Source: Roseiarcus sp963836695 (GTDB lineage Bacteria > Pseudomonadota > Alphaproteobacteria > Rhizobiales > Beijerinckiaceae). Taken from it: a stretch of 64,000 bases of DNA. The notes under the pieces were generated by a model, which was not told the DNA's origin, did no database searches, and worked only from the letters and a program-made list of their open reading frames with translations. The stretch lies in the NCBI GenBank assembly GCA_963836695.1, contig CAWIKX010000009.1, forward strand, positions 429,351 to 493,350. Reading direction: 5' to 3'. Both the position numbers and the translations under genes were made by a program. This document shows, piece by piece, positions 1-10,814 of this stretch. Each line of letters begins with the position of its first letter. The stretch's first letter is position 1.

Positions 1-2
1 AC

Positions 3-425
3 TACGCCTCCCCGCAGGTCGATTTCGCCACCGGGACGCTGACCGCGCGCGCCCTATTCGACAACAAGGACGGCGCCCTCTTGCCGGGGTTGTTCGTGCG
101 AGTGCGGACGCCGGTTGCGCAGCAAGACAAGGCGCTGCTCACGCGAAACAACTCGATCGGGACGAGTCAGGAAGGGAGCTACGTGCTCGTCGTCGGCGCA
201 GACAACGTCGTTGAGAGGAAGATCGTCACGACCGGGGTGCGCGACGGGCAGCTGCGGGTGATTAAATCGGGCCTCAAGCCAGACGATTGGGTGGTGACCG
301 AGGGCGTGCAGCGCGCCTTCCCTGGCGCGAAGGTCGATCCGCAGCGCGGCCAACTGGCTTCAGCCGAGCCGGGGCCAGCGGCGAGCGCTGAGAAAGCCGC
401 CTCCTCCGCTCCGGATCACCAATGA
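3..425 (+). CDS. RND efflux periplasmic adaptor (HlyD/MFP family), C-terminal part
   Basis: The open frame runs in from the left edge and stops at 423-425, so only about the last 140 residues are visible. They read as the beta-barrel and membrane-proximal domains of a membrane fusion protein, with DFATGTLTARALFDN followed by LLPGLFVRVRTPV, the usual adaptor C-terminus. The protein would bridge the inner-membrane pump to an outer-membrane channel in a tripartite efflux system. The tail is Ala/Ser-rich and low in complexity. The stop overlaps the ATG of the downstream pump gene (422-424), so the two are translationally coupled. The substrate cannot be inferred. Confidence 0.9.
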   Translation, partial: YASPQVDFATGTLTARALFDNKDGALLPGLFVRVRTPVAQQDKALLTRNNSIGTSQEGSYVLVVGADNVVERKIVTTGVRDGQLRVIKSGLKPDDWVVTEGVQRAFPGAKVDPQRGQLASAEPGPAASAEKAASSAPDHQ

Positions 426-3400
426 GCTCTGAAGGCCGAGCGGGAGCAATCTCGCGCTTCTTCATCAGCAGGCCCGTGCTCGCCAACGTGCTGGCGCTCG
501 TCTTCGTTTTGATCGGCCTGGTTTCTCTTCTTAACCTGCCCAGCTCCCAATATCCGAACGTCGTCCCGCCGACCATCCAGGTGACGACGCGCTATCCCGG
601 CGCAAGCGCCATGACGCTCGTCGATACCGTCGCTCTGCCGATCGAGCAGAACGTCAACGGCGTCGAGAACATGATCTACATGCAGTCGACGAACGCGAGC
701 GACGGCACGTACACCTTGACCGTCACCTTCGCGATCGGCACGGATCCCGACGAAGATGAAATCCTGGTGCAGAACCGCGTGTCGGCCGCGATTTCATCCC
801 TGCCGCAGGAAGTGCAGCTCCAGGGCGTAACGACGAAGAAGAAGTCGACGTCAATTCTCGAGTTCGTCGTCCTCAACTCCCCCGACAGCCGCTTCGACAG
901 CCTGTTCCTGTCGAACTACGCGGTCATCAACGTCCAGGACGAGCTTCGCCGCCTCCCTGGCATTGGCGATGTGTCTGTCCTTGGCGCAGGTCAGTACGCC
1001 ATGCGCATATGGCTTGACCCGAACCTTTTGCAGGCGCGCGGTCTGACGCCGCAGGACGTCATCAATGTCATCCAGCAGCAGAGCCAGGAAGTTGCGGCCG
1101 GTCAGATCGGCGCGCCGCCGGCGCCTAAGGGCCAGGACTTCCAATATACGCTCGACCTCAAGGGCCGGCTCGACGATCCACGAGAATTCGAGAACATCAT
1201 CGTCAAGGTCAATTCGGCGAACGGCGGCCGCATCACCAGGGTTCGCGACGTAGGGCATGCCGAGCTTGGCGCTCAGACCTACAGCAAATCGTTCAATCTC
1301 GACGGCAAGCCGGCCGCCGGCATCGCCGTCTCGCTGCTGCCAAACTCGAACGCGATTGCGGTCTCGAACGAAGTCCAGGCGAAAATGGACGAACTCGCCA
1401 AGGCCTTCCCACAAGGCCTCGCCTATGTTGTGCCCTACAACACGACGAACTTCGTGAAGGCGGCCATCGGCGAGGTCTACCGCACCCTGATCGAGGCCGC
1501 GATTCTGGTGCTGATTGTCATCCTCGTCTTCCTGCAGGACTGGCGGGCGATGCTGGTGCCCGCGACCACCGTGCCGGTCACGATCATCGGCGCGTTCGCC
1601 GCGATGGCGGCGCTTGGCTTCTCGATCAATCTTCCCACTCTATTCGCAATCGTGCTCGCGATCGGCATCGTCGTCGACGACGCGATCGTCATCGTTGAAG
1701 GCGTGGCGCGATATGTTGAGCAGGGGCTCCCGGGCCGGGAGGCGGCGGCGCGGGCGATGGATGACCTGACCGGACCGGTCCTCGGCATCACGCTCGTGCT
1801 GATGTCGGTGTTCATTCCCGCCGCCGTCTTACCGGGACTGACTGGGCAGCTTTACCGACAGTTCGCGCTGGTCATCGCGGCCACCGCTTTCATCAGCGCC
1901 GTCAACGCGCTTACGCTCAAGCCCACGCAATCGGCGTTGTGGCTCAGGCCGCCGAAACCTCCCGAGCAGCGAAACATTCTTTCCCGCGGCTTCAACGCCG
2001 CCTATGGCGCTCTCGAACGCGGCTACACCCGACTGATTGGCGTCATGGTCCACCGCAGCGGCCTGATGGTCGTTCTAGCGCTTATTCTGGTGGGCGTAGC
2101 AGTCTGGGGATTGTCGCGCGTGCCGACCGCCTTCCTGCCGACCGAGGATCAAGGCTACGTGATCGTCGCCGCGCAATTGCCAGACGGTGCGTCAAAGGAA
2201 CGAACGGATAGAGTGCTGCAGCAGATCCAGGGGATGGCCAGCAAGATCCCCGGCGTCGAGCACGTAGTGACTGTGAGCGGCGTATCCGTTCTCGACAATC
2301 TGGCGACCCTGGCCAACGCCGGCGTCGCCTTCGTCGTCCTGAAGGATTGGGACGCGCGTCTGAAAGAGCCAGGCCAGGACGTCCGGACGATCCTCGGGCG
2401 CCTCAATCAGGCACTGCAGGGCGTGCCGCAAGCTTTCGCCTTCGCACTCCCCCCGCCGCCGATCCAGGGCATCGGCAATGTCGGCGGCTTCTCCATGCAG
2501 GTCGAACTCAGGAACGGAAATTTCGACTACGCTCTGCTTCAAACTCTGACCAACGCCGTAGTCGCCAACGCCAACGCGCAATCCTCGCTCCAGCGCGTCG
2601 CCACCACGTTCCGCGCAGGCGCGCCGCAGATCTTTGTGAATGTAAACCGCATCAAGGCGGAGACGCTTGGCATTACCGTTGGACAACTATTCGCCGCCCT
2701 CTCCGACTATGTAGGTTCGAACTTTGTCGGCCAGATCACAAAGTTTGGCCACGTCTTCCAGATCTACACCCAAGCGGAGGCCAAGTTTCGCGCCAACGTC
2801 GAAGACATTCGTAATCTAAAGGTCAAGGCGGGCGATGGAACGATGACCCCCGTCGGAACGGTGATCGATATCAAAGAGGTGCAGGGGCCGTCCCTCATCA
2901 GCCTCTACAATCTCTATCCCTCGTCAACCATCGTCGGCAGCCCCGCGCCCGGATTCAGCTCGGGACAGTCCCTCGACATCATGGAGCAAATCGCCAACAG
3001 CACGCTCCCGACCGGAGCGGGCTTCCAATGGACGGCTATGTCTTTCCAGGAGAAGCAACTCGGCAACCAGACATACTACGTCTTCGGCTTCGCTATCCTG
3101 CTCGTCTATTTCGTTCTGGCAGGCCAATATGAGAGTTGGATTCTGCCGCTGGCGGTCATCCTGTGCGTGCCGATGGCTCTCCTCGGGACGGTCGCCGCAC
3201 TGACCACGCTCGGCGCCATCAGCGTCGCCGCCAGCCAAGCCGGCGTCGCCGCCAACAACCTCTACACCCAGATCGGCCTCATCCTCTTGATCGCGCTCGG
3301 AGCGAAGAACGCGATCCTGATCGTCGAATACGCCCGCCAGCAGCGCGCCGAAGGAAAGGGGATCGTTGAAGCGGCGGTGGAGGGCGCGCGGCTGAATTCC

Positions 3401-3663
3401 GGCCTATTCTCATGACCTCGTTCGCTTTCATCCTCGGGGTGCTGCCGCTTGTGCTTGCAACGGGCGCGGGCGCCTCGGCCCGCAAATCGATTGGCATGGC
3501 GGTCTTCTTCGGCATGATCGCATCGACCTGTCTCGTGGTGGTGTTCGTTCCGTCGTTTTATGTCGTCATGCAGTGGCTCGAGGAACGGCGAAAGGGAAAG
3601 CGCGCGCCTGAGGCGGCGCCGCCGCCTTCCGAAACAGACGCTGCGAAATCGTCTGCGGTCTGA
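422..3663 (+). pseudogene. RND multidrug efflux pump (HAE1/AcrB-like), frameshifted near the C-terminus
   Basis: Inner-membrane proton-driven pump, partner of the adaptor just upstream. The first frame (422-3415) gives 997 residues with the N-terminal FISRPVLANVLALVFVLIG helix and the TM4 acidic pair in GIVVDDAIVIVEGV near residue 417 that carries protons. It also holds the porter domains and the C-terminal helices up to KNAILIVEYARQQRAEGKG. At about 3396 the frame breaks one base short: the expected ARLxFRPILMTSFAFILG continues in the frame that starts at 3412 and ends at 3663 (FGMIASTCLVVVFVPSFYV). Summed length is about 1080 residues, normal for the family. As given, the last two TM helices are lost. 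There is no homopolymer or stem-loop at the break, so this is either a real knockout or a sequencing error. Confidence 0.9.
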
Positions 3664-3896
3664 CGAGCAGCGATTCCTTGGCTCGGATCTCTGGACGAAT
3701 CCGAGGCGACGCGCTTTGAAGGCGCTTGGTTTGATGCGCTTCTACGGGTAAACGGCCGGGCCAAGCGGATCTCGGGCCATGCCCTCGATCTTACAACCCC
3801 GCGGTGGTATGACAGCCTCTTGCCGACGTGCTAGGGGCCGTCAGGCCGCCGCCGCCCCGTTCGCCTTGGGCGGCGCGCCGGACAACAAGGAGCCTT

Positions 3897-4115
3897 ATGT
3901 CGAAAGAAGAACTGCTGGAGTTCCCCGGATTCGTCGTCGAATTGCTGCCCAATGCGACCTTTCGCGTCAAACTTGAGAACGACCACGAAATCATTGCGCA
4001 TACCGCGGGCAAGATGCGCAAGAATCGCATTCGCGTGCTGGCTGGGGACAAAGTGCTCGTGGAGATGACGCCCTACGATCTGACCAAGGGACGCATTACC
4101 TACCGCTTCAAATGA
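3897..4115 (+). CDS. infA: Translation initiation factor IF-1
   Basis: A 72-residue single OB-fold protein, exactly the family length, that binds the A site of the 30S subunit during initiation. It reads MSKEELLEFPGFVVELLPN and continues through KLENDHEIIAHTAGKMRKNR to end in LTKGRITYRFK. The start is the ATG at 3897, preceded by AAGGAG at 3887-3892 with four bases between; an earlier in-frame start would add a non-homologous leader. The stop overlaps the start of maf (ATGA), forming an infA-maf-yacG operon typical of alphaproteobacteria. Confidence 0.97.
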   Translation: MSKEELLEFPGFVVELLPNATFRVKLENDHEIIAHTAGKMRKNRIRVLAGDKVLVEMTPYDLTKGRITYRFK

Positions 4116-4780
4116 CCTTGACTCTCGGGCGGTGCGACGATCGCTCCGCCCCGCACTCGGGCCTCCGTCTCGTGCTGGGGTCCGCTTCGCCGCGCAGGCT
4201 TCAGCTGCTCGCGCAGATCGGCGTCCAGCCTGACGCGGTGCTCCCGGCCGAGATCGACGAAACCCCACGCCCGCGGGAGGAGCCACGAGCGCTCGCCGAA
4301 CGACTGGCCGGCGAAAAGGCGCTCGCCTCGGCGGCGCTCGCGGGAAACCAGTCGGATCTCGCCCCCTGCCTAACGCTTGCGGCGGACACGGTGGTCGGCG
4401 TGGGTCGGCGCATCCTGCCGAAATGCGAGACGCGCGATGACGCCGAACTGTGCCTCGATCTTTTGTCCGGTCGCGGTCATCGGGTCTTTACCGGCCTTGC
4501 GCTCGTGACCGCGAGCGGCGCGGTTCGGCGCCGGCTGGTCGAGACGCGTCTCAGGTTCAAGCGCCTGTCGCACAACGAGGTCGAGGCCTATCTGGCCAGC
4601 TCCGAGTGGCGCGGCAAGGCCGGCGGCTACGCGATCCAGGGGCTCGCCGGCGCGTTCGTCGAGCGGCTGGTCGGCTCCTACTCCAACGTCGTCGGCCTGC
4701 CGCTGGCCGAGACCGTCGCGCTGCTCGACGGGCAAGGCTATCATGTCCACCGGCGCTGGGCCGCGAGCCTCGTTCAATGA
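4112..4780 (+). CDS. maf: Maf-like nucleoside triphosphate pyrophosphatase
   Basis: A 222-residue Maf-family protein that hydrolyses non-canonical or excess nucleoside triphosphates to monophosphate and pyrophosphate. Visible family motifs are LVLGSASPRR near residue 20, the LAADTVVGVGRR segment with its catalytic Asp near residue 92, GKAGGYAIQGLAGAF near 170 and GSYSNVVGLPL near 190. The N-terminus carries about 15 extra residues, so the true start might be internal, but the ATG at 4112 overlaps the infA stop and fits coupled translation. It also overlaps yacG downstream by four bases. Confidence 0.93.
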   Translation: MTLTLGRCDDRSAPHSGLRLVLGSASPRRLQLLAQIGVQPDAVLPAEIDETPRPREEPRALAERLAGEKALASAALAGNQSDLAPCLTLAADTVVGVGRRILPKCETRDDAELCLDLLSGRGHRVFTGLALVTASGAVRRRLVETRLRFKRLSHNEVEAYLASSEWRGKAGGYAIQGLAGAFVERLVGSYSNVVGLPLAETVALLDGQGYHVHRRWAASLVQ

Positions 4781-4989
4781 CCGCCGACGTCAACAAGCCG
4801 GCCGCCAAGCAACCGGCTCGGGACAAGAGCAACCGGCCCTGCCCGATCTGTGGCAAGCCCCGCAGCGCGGCTTATGACCCGTTCTGCTCGAAGCGCTGCG
4901 CCGATGTCGACCTGCATCGCTGGCTGAAGGGAAGCTACGTCATCCCCGGCGCCAAGGCCGAGCCAGAGCCGGGCGACGAGGAGGAATAG
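4777..4989 (+). CDS. yacG: DNA gyrase inhibitor YacG (zinc-binding)
   Basis: A 70-residue protein with the YacG zinc-ribbon: CPICGKP near residue 23 and FCSKRCADVDLHRWL near 40, which supply four cysteines for one zinc. The family binds GyrB and inhibits gyrase. The ends are disordered, Lys/Ala-rich at the front and Glu-rich (EPEPGDEEE) at the tail. The ATG at 4777 overlaps the maf stop, so this is the last gene of the infA-maf-yacG unit. The frame is open upstream to 4450, but only the part from 4777 resembles YacG. Confidence 0.93.
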   Translation: MTADVNKPAAKQPARDKSNRPCPICGKPRSAAYDPFCSKRCADVDLHRWLKGSYVIPGAKAEPEPGDEEE

Positions 4990-5512
4990 CCCTCACGAGG
5001 CCTCGTTGCCATGCAAGGCCGCCCGCGCCAGAAGACGATGGCGCTATTGTACTATTTCTATCAGCTCAATATATTTGGGTTTTCTTGGTCCCCTGCCCTT
5101 TCGTCGCGAAAGTCCCGATTTATCGCTATTGGATTTCCTTGGATTTCCTTGGATTCTCTCGTCCGAATCGTGACTTATCAATGACTTACAAGGAATTTTC
5201 GCGATAATTTTTTTCGCGCCGCTTCTTGCCCCGCGAGCGGCGCCGGGACTGGAGCCCGAGGGCGTGCGGAATGGCAGAATTACTCATCAGGCAAGTTTAC
5301 TTTGGTTTCCGGTTTTCAGCAATTTATTGTTGTCCAAGCGTTCCCCTCGGCGGCCTCAGTCGAAGGGGCGGCTTCAAGGTCTGGCGACAACTCAAGGTCG
5401 AGGACGCTCGGTTGCCAAGGGAACGGCGATCGTCTCGGAAGGTTATGCCTGATCCAGGAACCATGAAGTTGAAGTATGCTCGGCCTAGCCAGCGCTCCCA
5501 GGGAGGACGACC
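4990..5512. other. Intergenic region, AT-richer, no gene seen
   Basis: About 520 bases between yacG and the first DUF1254 gene. The middle (about 5035-5215) is clearly more AT-rich than the flanks. It carries a triple 10-base direct repeat and a T-rich stretch after 5200. Open frames here (for example 5226-5516) have no recognisable protein features. A GGGAGGA ribosome-binding site at 5501-5507 belongs to the next gene. No tRNA or familiar RNA element is visible. Confidence 0.5.
5129..5158. repeat. Triple tandem 10-base repeat TTGGATTTCC
   Basis: Two exact copies (5129-5138 and 5139-5148) and a third with two changes (TTGGATTCTC, 5149-5158). The repeat lies in an AT-rich spacer. The bases just before it (AAAGTCCCGATT) recur at about 57108-57119 beside the tRNA-Ser repeat region. 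No function is evident. Confidence 0.6.
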
Positions 5513-6911
5513 ATGAACGACGCTCCGAACGAGACAAAGGACACCAGGATCGGCAGGCTCACCTTCGAGGGTGGCTATCCGTCCGACGAAACCGTCCAAA
5601 AGCTCTACGACGAAATGGACTTTCAGCGCGCGTGCCAAGCCTACCTTTGGGGCATCCCAGCCGTTGGCCTGAACGAATGGCAAAAGGCCCACTTCAATGT
5701 GTTCAAGGCGAAAAGCGGCGAGATGCTCTCCTACCTCGACTTCGCCGAGAAGCTCGGGATTCTGACGCCGAACTACACGACGCCTTACATCGCGACATTC
5801 ATTGATCTCGAAAAAAGTGGGCCCACAATCATCGAAATTCCCGCCGGTCTCATGGCGGGCATGATCCTCGATGGCTGGCAGCGCGTTCTCGCTGATCTTG
5901 GCGTGGTTGGACCGGATCAAGGGAAAGGCGGCAAGTATCTCGTCCTCCCGCCGGGCCACGAATCGGTCGCGCCTCAAGGTTACTACGTCACGCAGTCGCC
6001 GAGCCGCATTGTGCTCGGCGGCGTCCGGCTCCTCGGCGCGGACAAGGAAAAAGCGATCGCTGAACTGATCCCGGGCATCAAGACTTATTCGTGGACGCCA
6101 AAAGGGGAAGGGCCGCCGACGCCTGTTCGCAAGGCAGGCGACATTAAGTGGAGCCAGATGCCGCCGCGCGGAATGGGCTATTGGGAGAGCCTCAACGACT
6201 TTATTCAGCGCGATTCGATCATGGAGCGCGACCGGCTGATCCTGGCGCAGCTGAAATTTCTCGGCATCGAAAAAGGCAAACCCTTCCGCCCGGACGAACG
6301 GCAAAGGAAAATTCTTGAAGAGGGGGCGATTGTCGGCGAGGCGATGGCCAAGGCCAACACATCCGACAAGCGCGTAGAGCCGCCGTTCTGGCCGGGCACG
6401 AGCTGGAAGCACGCTCTCGCTGTTTCGGTGGACCAGCGAGCGCCCAATTACGATCAGCTCGATGAGCGCGCCGCTTGGTTCTACGAAGCGGTCGTGATCT
6501 CGAAAGGCATGTTGACGCAAACTCCCGGTGTCGGACAGCGCTACATCGCGTCCTACAGAGAACTCAAACGGCGAATGGCTGAGCGGGAGCAACACCTACA
6601 AGCTCCATGTGCCCGCCAATCCGCCGGTGAAGCAATTCTGGTCGGTCACTTATTACGACGAAGACACCCGGCAGATGGCCGCGACCGCTCAGGGCAGGCC
6701 GGACATTTCCTCGCATAAGGAAGACATCGTCAAAAACAGAGACGGGTCGATCGACGTCTATTTCGGCCCGAAGGCGCCGGAAGGGCACGAGACCAATTGG
6801 GTCCAGACCAATCCGGGCAAAGGCTGGTTCACCTACTTCCGCTTCTACGGACCGACAGAGGCGTTCTTCGACAAATCGTGGGCGCTGCCCGACTTCGAAA
6901 AGATCGACTGA
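5513..6911 (+). pseudogene. DUF1254/DUF1214 protein, copy 1, frameshifted
   Basis: First of two tandem paralogues. The N-terminal DUF1254 part spans roughly residues 20-190 (ACQAYLWGIPAVGLNEWQ, TPNYTTPYIATFIDLEKSGP, GKGGKYLVLPPGHE). The C-terminal DUF1214 part includes NPPVKQFWSVTYYDEDTRQM and DVYFGPKAPEGHETNW. The frame from 5513 runs into unrelated sequence after YIASYR, and the conserved NSNGEWLSGSNTYKLHVP is in the next frame; removing one base at about 6565-6570 joins them into one protein of about 465 residues. No signal peptide is seen, so it is probably cytosolic. The biochemical role of DUF1254 proteins is not established. GGGAGGA sits six bases before the ATG. Confidence 0.85.
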
Positions 6912-6947
6912 GGCCATCGTCGGGAGCCCAAAAGGGAGGATCATGTC

Positions 6948-8408
6948 ATGACCGAGCCATCGCGCTTCGACGCGCTTGCTAACCTTCCGTTTGAGAAAAA
7001 TCGGCCGACCTCGGCGACGGCGCGGGCCCTTAAGGATGAACTCATCTTCCACCGCGCGACACAGACCTATCTGTGGGCGATGCCGCTCATCAACACACTG
7101 GGCATGAAGGTCGGAGCGGAAGAAAAGTTCGGGACCGGCCATAATGTCATGACGATCTGGTCGAAGCGGCTCGACGCCAAGACCCACATCACGACTCCCA
7201 ATTCTGACCTGATCTACGGGATCACGTTCGCCGATCTGAGCAAGACGGGGCCATTGGTCATCGAAGCGCCGCCGAACCTTCAGGGCATCCTGCTCGACTT
7301 CTGGCAGCGTCCTATCCCAGTCGACGGCGGGGAGTTTTTTGGCGATCTCGGCCTGCCCGGCCCGGATGGGGGGAAAGGAGGCAAGTTCCTCGTTCTCCCG
7401 CCCGGCTACGACGCGAAGCCGCCCGAGGGCTGCTATGTCTATCGCTCGGGAACGAACAGTCTCTTCGTCTTCCTGCGCTCCTTCTATAAGGATCCCAAGG
7501 ACACCGGGCCTGCTGTCGATCTCATGAAGCAGACGAAAATCTACCCGCTCGGCGAGCAGGCATCTCCCAAGCCAACGACGTTTCACGAAGGGTCAGGTCA
7601 ATCGCTGAACATGCTGCCGCGTTCGGACGCCAGCGCATTCGAACAGCTCAAGGATCTGCTCGACGTGGAGGGAAGCCATCTTGCCGGGTCGGACTGGCTC
7701 GGCATGCTTGCCGGTCTCGGGATCATCGCCAAAAAGCCATTTGCGCCCGACCAGAGGACCCGCGCGATCCTCGGTGACGCGGCGAAGACCGCCTATAAGA
7801 TGAGCCGCGTCGTCGGCCTCGATGCGGGCGTGCACGGAGCGGATTTCCGCGTCTTCCCGGATCGCAAGTGGCTCAATCCGATCAACAATATGAGGGGTCG
7901 CTGGCCCAACGCCGGGATCGACCTCAGCTTCCTCGTGTCCGACGGCGGATACCGCGACCTCGACGCACGCTTGTGGTTTTTTACCGACTATTATTCGATC
8001 AGCCCCGGCATGGTGTCGATGACGCCCGGCAAGGGTGCCTTCTACATGATCGCCTTTGAAGACGCGGACGGCCATGCGCTGGACGGCGACATGAGCTATA
8101 AAGTCAATCTGCCGCCCGACATTCCGGCGCAGTTGTTCTGGTCCGTCACGCTTTACGAAGCCGAGAATGCCTCCGGCCTCGCCAACGGGCGACCATTTCC
8201 CTCGCTCGGCAAGCTCGACCAGCCTGCGCAAAATTCGAATGGGAGCACCGAGCTTTACATCGGGCCGAAAGCGCCAGACGGCAAAGGCGGCAACTGGCTC
8301 GCTACCGCGGCCGGACGCGGATTTTTCGTGATCCTTCGCCTCTATGTGCCGGAACAGCCCGCGCTGGACTTCAGCTGGAAGCCCGGCGACATTGAGCGGC
8401 TGAAATAG
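6948..8408 (+). CDS. DUF1254/DUF1214 domain protein, copy 2
   Basis: An intact 486-residue paralogue of the gene just upstream, 36 bases after it and probably co-transcribed. DUF1254 hallmarks are QTYLWAMPLINTLGMK, TTPNSDLIYGITFADLSKTG and GGKGGKFLVLPPGYD. The DUF1214 half has FYMIAFEDADGHALDGD, VNLPPDIPAQLFWSVTLYEA and ELYIGPKAPDGKGGNW, close to the C-terminal end. AAAGGGAGGA at 6931-6940 precedes the ATG at 6948 by seven bases. The family is common in environmental proteobacteria but has no assigned reaction. The frequent paired arrangement suggests the two copies may form a complex, which is an inference. Confidence 0.9.
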   Translation: MTEPSRFDALANLPFEKNRPTSATARALKDELIFHRATQTYLWAMPLINTLGMKVGAEEKFGTGHNVMTIWSKRLDAKTHITTPNSDLIYGITFADLSKTGPLVIEAPPNLQGILLDFWQRPIPVDGGEFFGDLGLPGPDGGKGGKFLVLPPGYDAKPPEGCYVYRSGTNSLFVFLRSFYKDPKDTGPAVDLMKQTKIYPLGEQASPKPTTFHEGSGQSLNMLPRSDASAFEQLKDLLDVEGSHLAGSDWLGMLAGLGIIAKKPFAPDQRTRAILGDAAKTAYKMSRVVGLDAGVHGADFRVFPDRKWLNPINNMRGRWPNAGIDLSFLVSDGGYRDLDARLWFFTDYYSISPGMVSMTPGKGAFYMIAFEDADGHALDGDMSYKVNLPPDIPAQLFWSVTLYEAENASGLANGRPFPSLGKLDQPAQNSNGSTELYIGPKAPDGKGGNWLATAAGRGFFVILRLYVPEQPALDFSWKPGDIERLK

Positions 8409-8409
8409 C

Positions 8410-8426
8410 GCGGACGCAACGTCCGC
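8410..8426. terminator. Small hairpin between convergent genes
   Basis: Six-base stem GCGGAC/GTCCGC with a five-base loop just after the stop of the second DUF1254 gene and before the convergent end of the oligopeptidase gene. No U-run follows, so it is at best a weak or factor-assisted terminator. Confidence 0.3.
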
Positions 8427-8461
8427 AGGGTCGAACCGCTTCAGCCGATTGACCTTCGACC

Positions 8462-10583
8462 CTAAAGTCCGCCCTCGGCGCAGCGAAGAGCGAAGGCGTA
8501 TTGGCGGGCGACGTCGTCGAGGCGGTCGTAGCGTCCCGACGCGCCGGCATGGCCCGCGTCCATCGCGGTGCGCAACAGGATCGGGCCGCCGCCGGTCATT
8601 GCCGCGCGTAGCCGCGCCACCCATTTGGCGGGCTCCCAATAGGTCACGCGCGGATCGGTGAGGCCTGCGAGCGCCAGGATCGGCGGATAGGCTTGAGCCC
8701 GCACGTTATCGACCGGGCTATAGGCGCGGATAGTCTCGAACGCCGCCTTGTCGTGGATCGGATCGCCCCATTCCAGCCATTCCGGCGGGGTCAGCGGCAG
8801 GCTCGCGTCAAGCATCGTCGCCAGCACGTCGACGAATGGCACGTCGGCGATGATCCCGGCGAACAGGTCCGGCGCGAGATTGGCGATTGCGCCCATCAGC
8901 ATGCCGCCAGCGCTGCCGCCTTGAGCGACGACTTGGCCCTTGCTGGTAAAGCGCTCGGCGATGAGAAACCGGATGGCGGCAAGGAAATCGCCGAACGTGT
9001 TCGGCTTGTTGCCAAGCTTGCCGTCCTCGTACCAACGCCAGCCCTTGTCCGTGCCGCCGCGCACATGGGCGATGGCGAACACGAAGCCGCGGTCGACCAG
9101 CGAGAAGCGGTTGGTCGCGAAACTCGCTTCCGCCGCATAGCCGTAGGCGCCGTAACCGGTGATGAACAAGGGCGCCGATCCGTCGAGCTTCGCGCCCCGC
9201 TTGTAAAGCAGCGATACCGGCACGCTCTCGCCGTCCTCGGTAGGAGCGAAGACCAGTCGCGCAACGTAGGCCTTAGGATCGAAACCGCGCGGCATAGCCT
9301 GCCGCTTGACGAGCGTTCGACCCTTGCTCACGACATCATAATCGTAAGTCTCTTGCGGCGTGGTCGGCGACGAATAGCTGAAGCGGATGAGCGAAGTGTC
9401 GAATTCGTAGACCGCCTCGCGTCTGAGGAAATAAGTCTCCTCGTCAAACGCGATCTCGTGAGAACTCCCCGCTTTCCAGGTCGAGGACGACGAAATGCGG
9501 GCGGCTCATCTCGCGCACGAGCAGCACGAGGTGACGCTTGAAGAGCGTTGCGTCGGCAATGAAGCGTCCATCGCGCTCGGCGATAAAATCGCGCCAGTTT
9601 GACTCCTGCGGCGCATCGCGTGGCGCGATGACGATCTTGAAGTCGGGCGCATCCGCATTAGTGCGGATAAAGAAGCGATCGCCGTGATCCATCACGTCGT
9701 AGTGCAATCCCGCGCGGCGCGGCGCGATGAGCCTGGGCGGCGCGGTCGGATGATCGAGATCCACGACCAAGGCTTCCGATGCGTCGTGGCCATGCACGGA
9801 GACAATCGCCGCACGACCGAGCCGAGTGGGTTCAATGCCAATGAACCAGGCCGGGTCGGCTTCCACGAAGACCTCGCCGTCGTCGGTCTGCGCGGTTCCC
9901 AGGCGATGCAGCATCACCCGGCAAGGGCGATGGCTCTCGTCCTGCTCGACGTAAAGAAACGCCTGTGAATCGCGGCTCCATACGACGTCTCCGGTCGCCC
10001 CGACGACGCGGTCCCTAAGATCCGTCTCGCGCTCAAGGTCGCGGACGGCGATCGTCAGCATCTCGGAGCCGAGCTCGTCGGAGGACCAGGCGAACTTTGA
10101 ATGATCGGGCGAATGACGGGCGGCGGCGAGATGAAAAAACGCCTTTCCCTCGGCCCACGCATCGCCATCGATCAGCACCGCCTCGGCGCCACCTTCGCGA
10201 GGCTTGCGGCAATAAATGCGGCGTTGGCCGCCGGGACGAAAGCGCGAGTAATAGGCCCATGGCCCATCGACCTGCGGCGGCTCGCTGTCATCCTCTTTGA
10301 GGCGCGCGCGCATTTCGCGCTTGAGCTCTTTCTGCAGGCCAAGCGTGGGCGCCAGCACCGCGTCGGCGTAGGCGTTCTCAGCCTCGAGGAGGCTCCGGAT
10401 GTCAGCGGGCAGCCGGCCCGGATCGCGCAGCACCTCGCGCCAATTGTCGGCTCGCATCCAGGAATAGTCGTCCACCCACGAAAGACCGTGGGCGGAGAGC
10501 GTTACGTGCCGCACATCGGCTCGGGGTGGCGCCGGAATCGCGGCTTGCGAGGCCGCTCCGCGCTCCGATCGCTTGTTGGTCAT
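8462..10583 (-). pseudogene. ptrB: Oligopeptidase B-like S9A serine peptidase, frameshifted
   Basis: Prolyl oligopeptidase-family enzyme that cleaves short peptides, usually after basic residues in oligopeptidase B. The N-terminal beta-propeller is in one frame (about 9445-10583: LSWVDDYSWMR, LLEAENAYADAVLAP). The C-terminal alpha/beta hydrolase domain is in another (from about 9462 down to 8462). The catalytic triad is visible: Ser in GGSAGGMLMG, Asp in ALAGLTDPRV and His in MDAGHAG. The frame break is near 9463, where one surplus base separates LDLESGE from SHEIAFDEETYFLRREA. Joined length is about 705 residues, normal for the family. The likely start is the ATG at 10583 (MTNKRSE). The break may be a sequencing error because every catalytic residue is kept. 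Confidence 0.85.
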
Positions 10584-10814
10584 GGCGCTCGCCACCCCGC
10601 GGCACGTGGAAGCACGCGAAAAGCTACAGGAACGTGCGGCGGAGATTCGCATAAAGCTGGGCCGGCGGCGTGAAGCTCATCGGCGCCGTCCCCATTGGCC
10701 AGGGGCGCGCATCGTTGATTGGGCTCGGCCGTCAGCGCTCCGAGCTCGCACAAAGCAATGTCGTGGTCCTCGCCGACGATCTGGGAAGGCAACCTTATCG
10801 ACAAGCGCGACCCG

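Noticed and set aside
3390..3415. Programmed ribosomal frameshift in the RND gene
   Set aside because: No slippery heptamer or downstream pseudoknot is apparent, and RND pumps are not known to use recoding.
5129..5158. Possible CRISPR-like direct repeats
   Set aside because: Only three 10-base units with no spacers; no cas genes in the window.
5324..6595. 423-codon open frame on the minus strand opposite the first DUF1254 gene
   Set aside because: It is antisense to a clearly homologous gene in GC-rich DNA, where long shadow frames are common; it has no family character.
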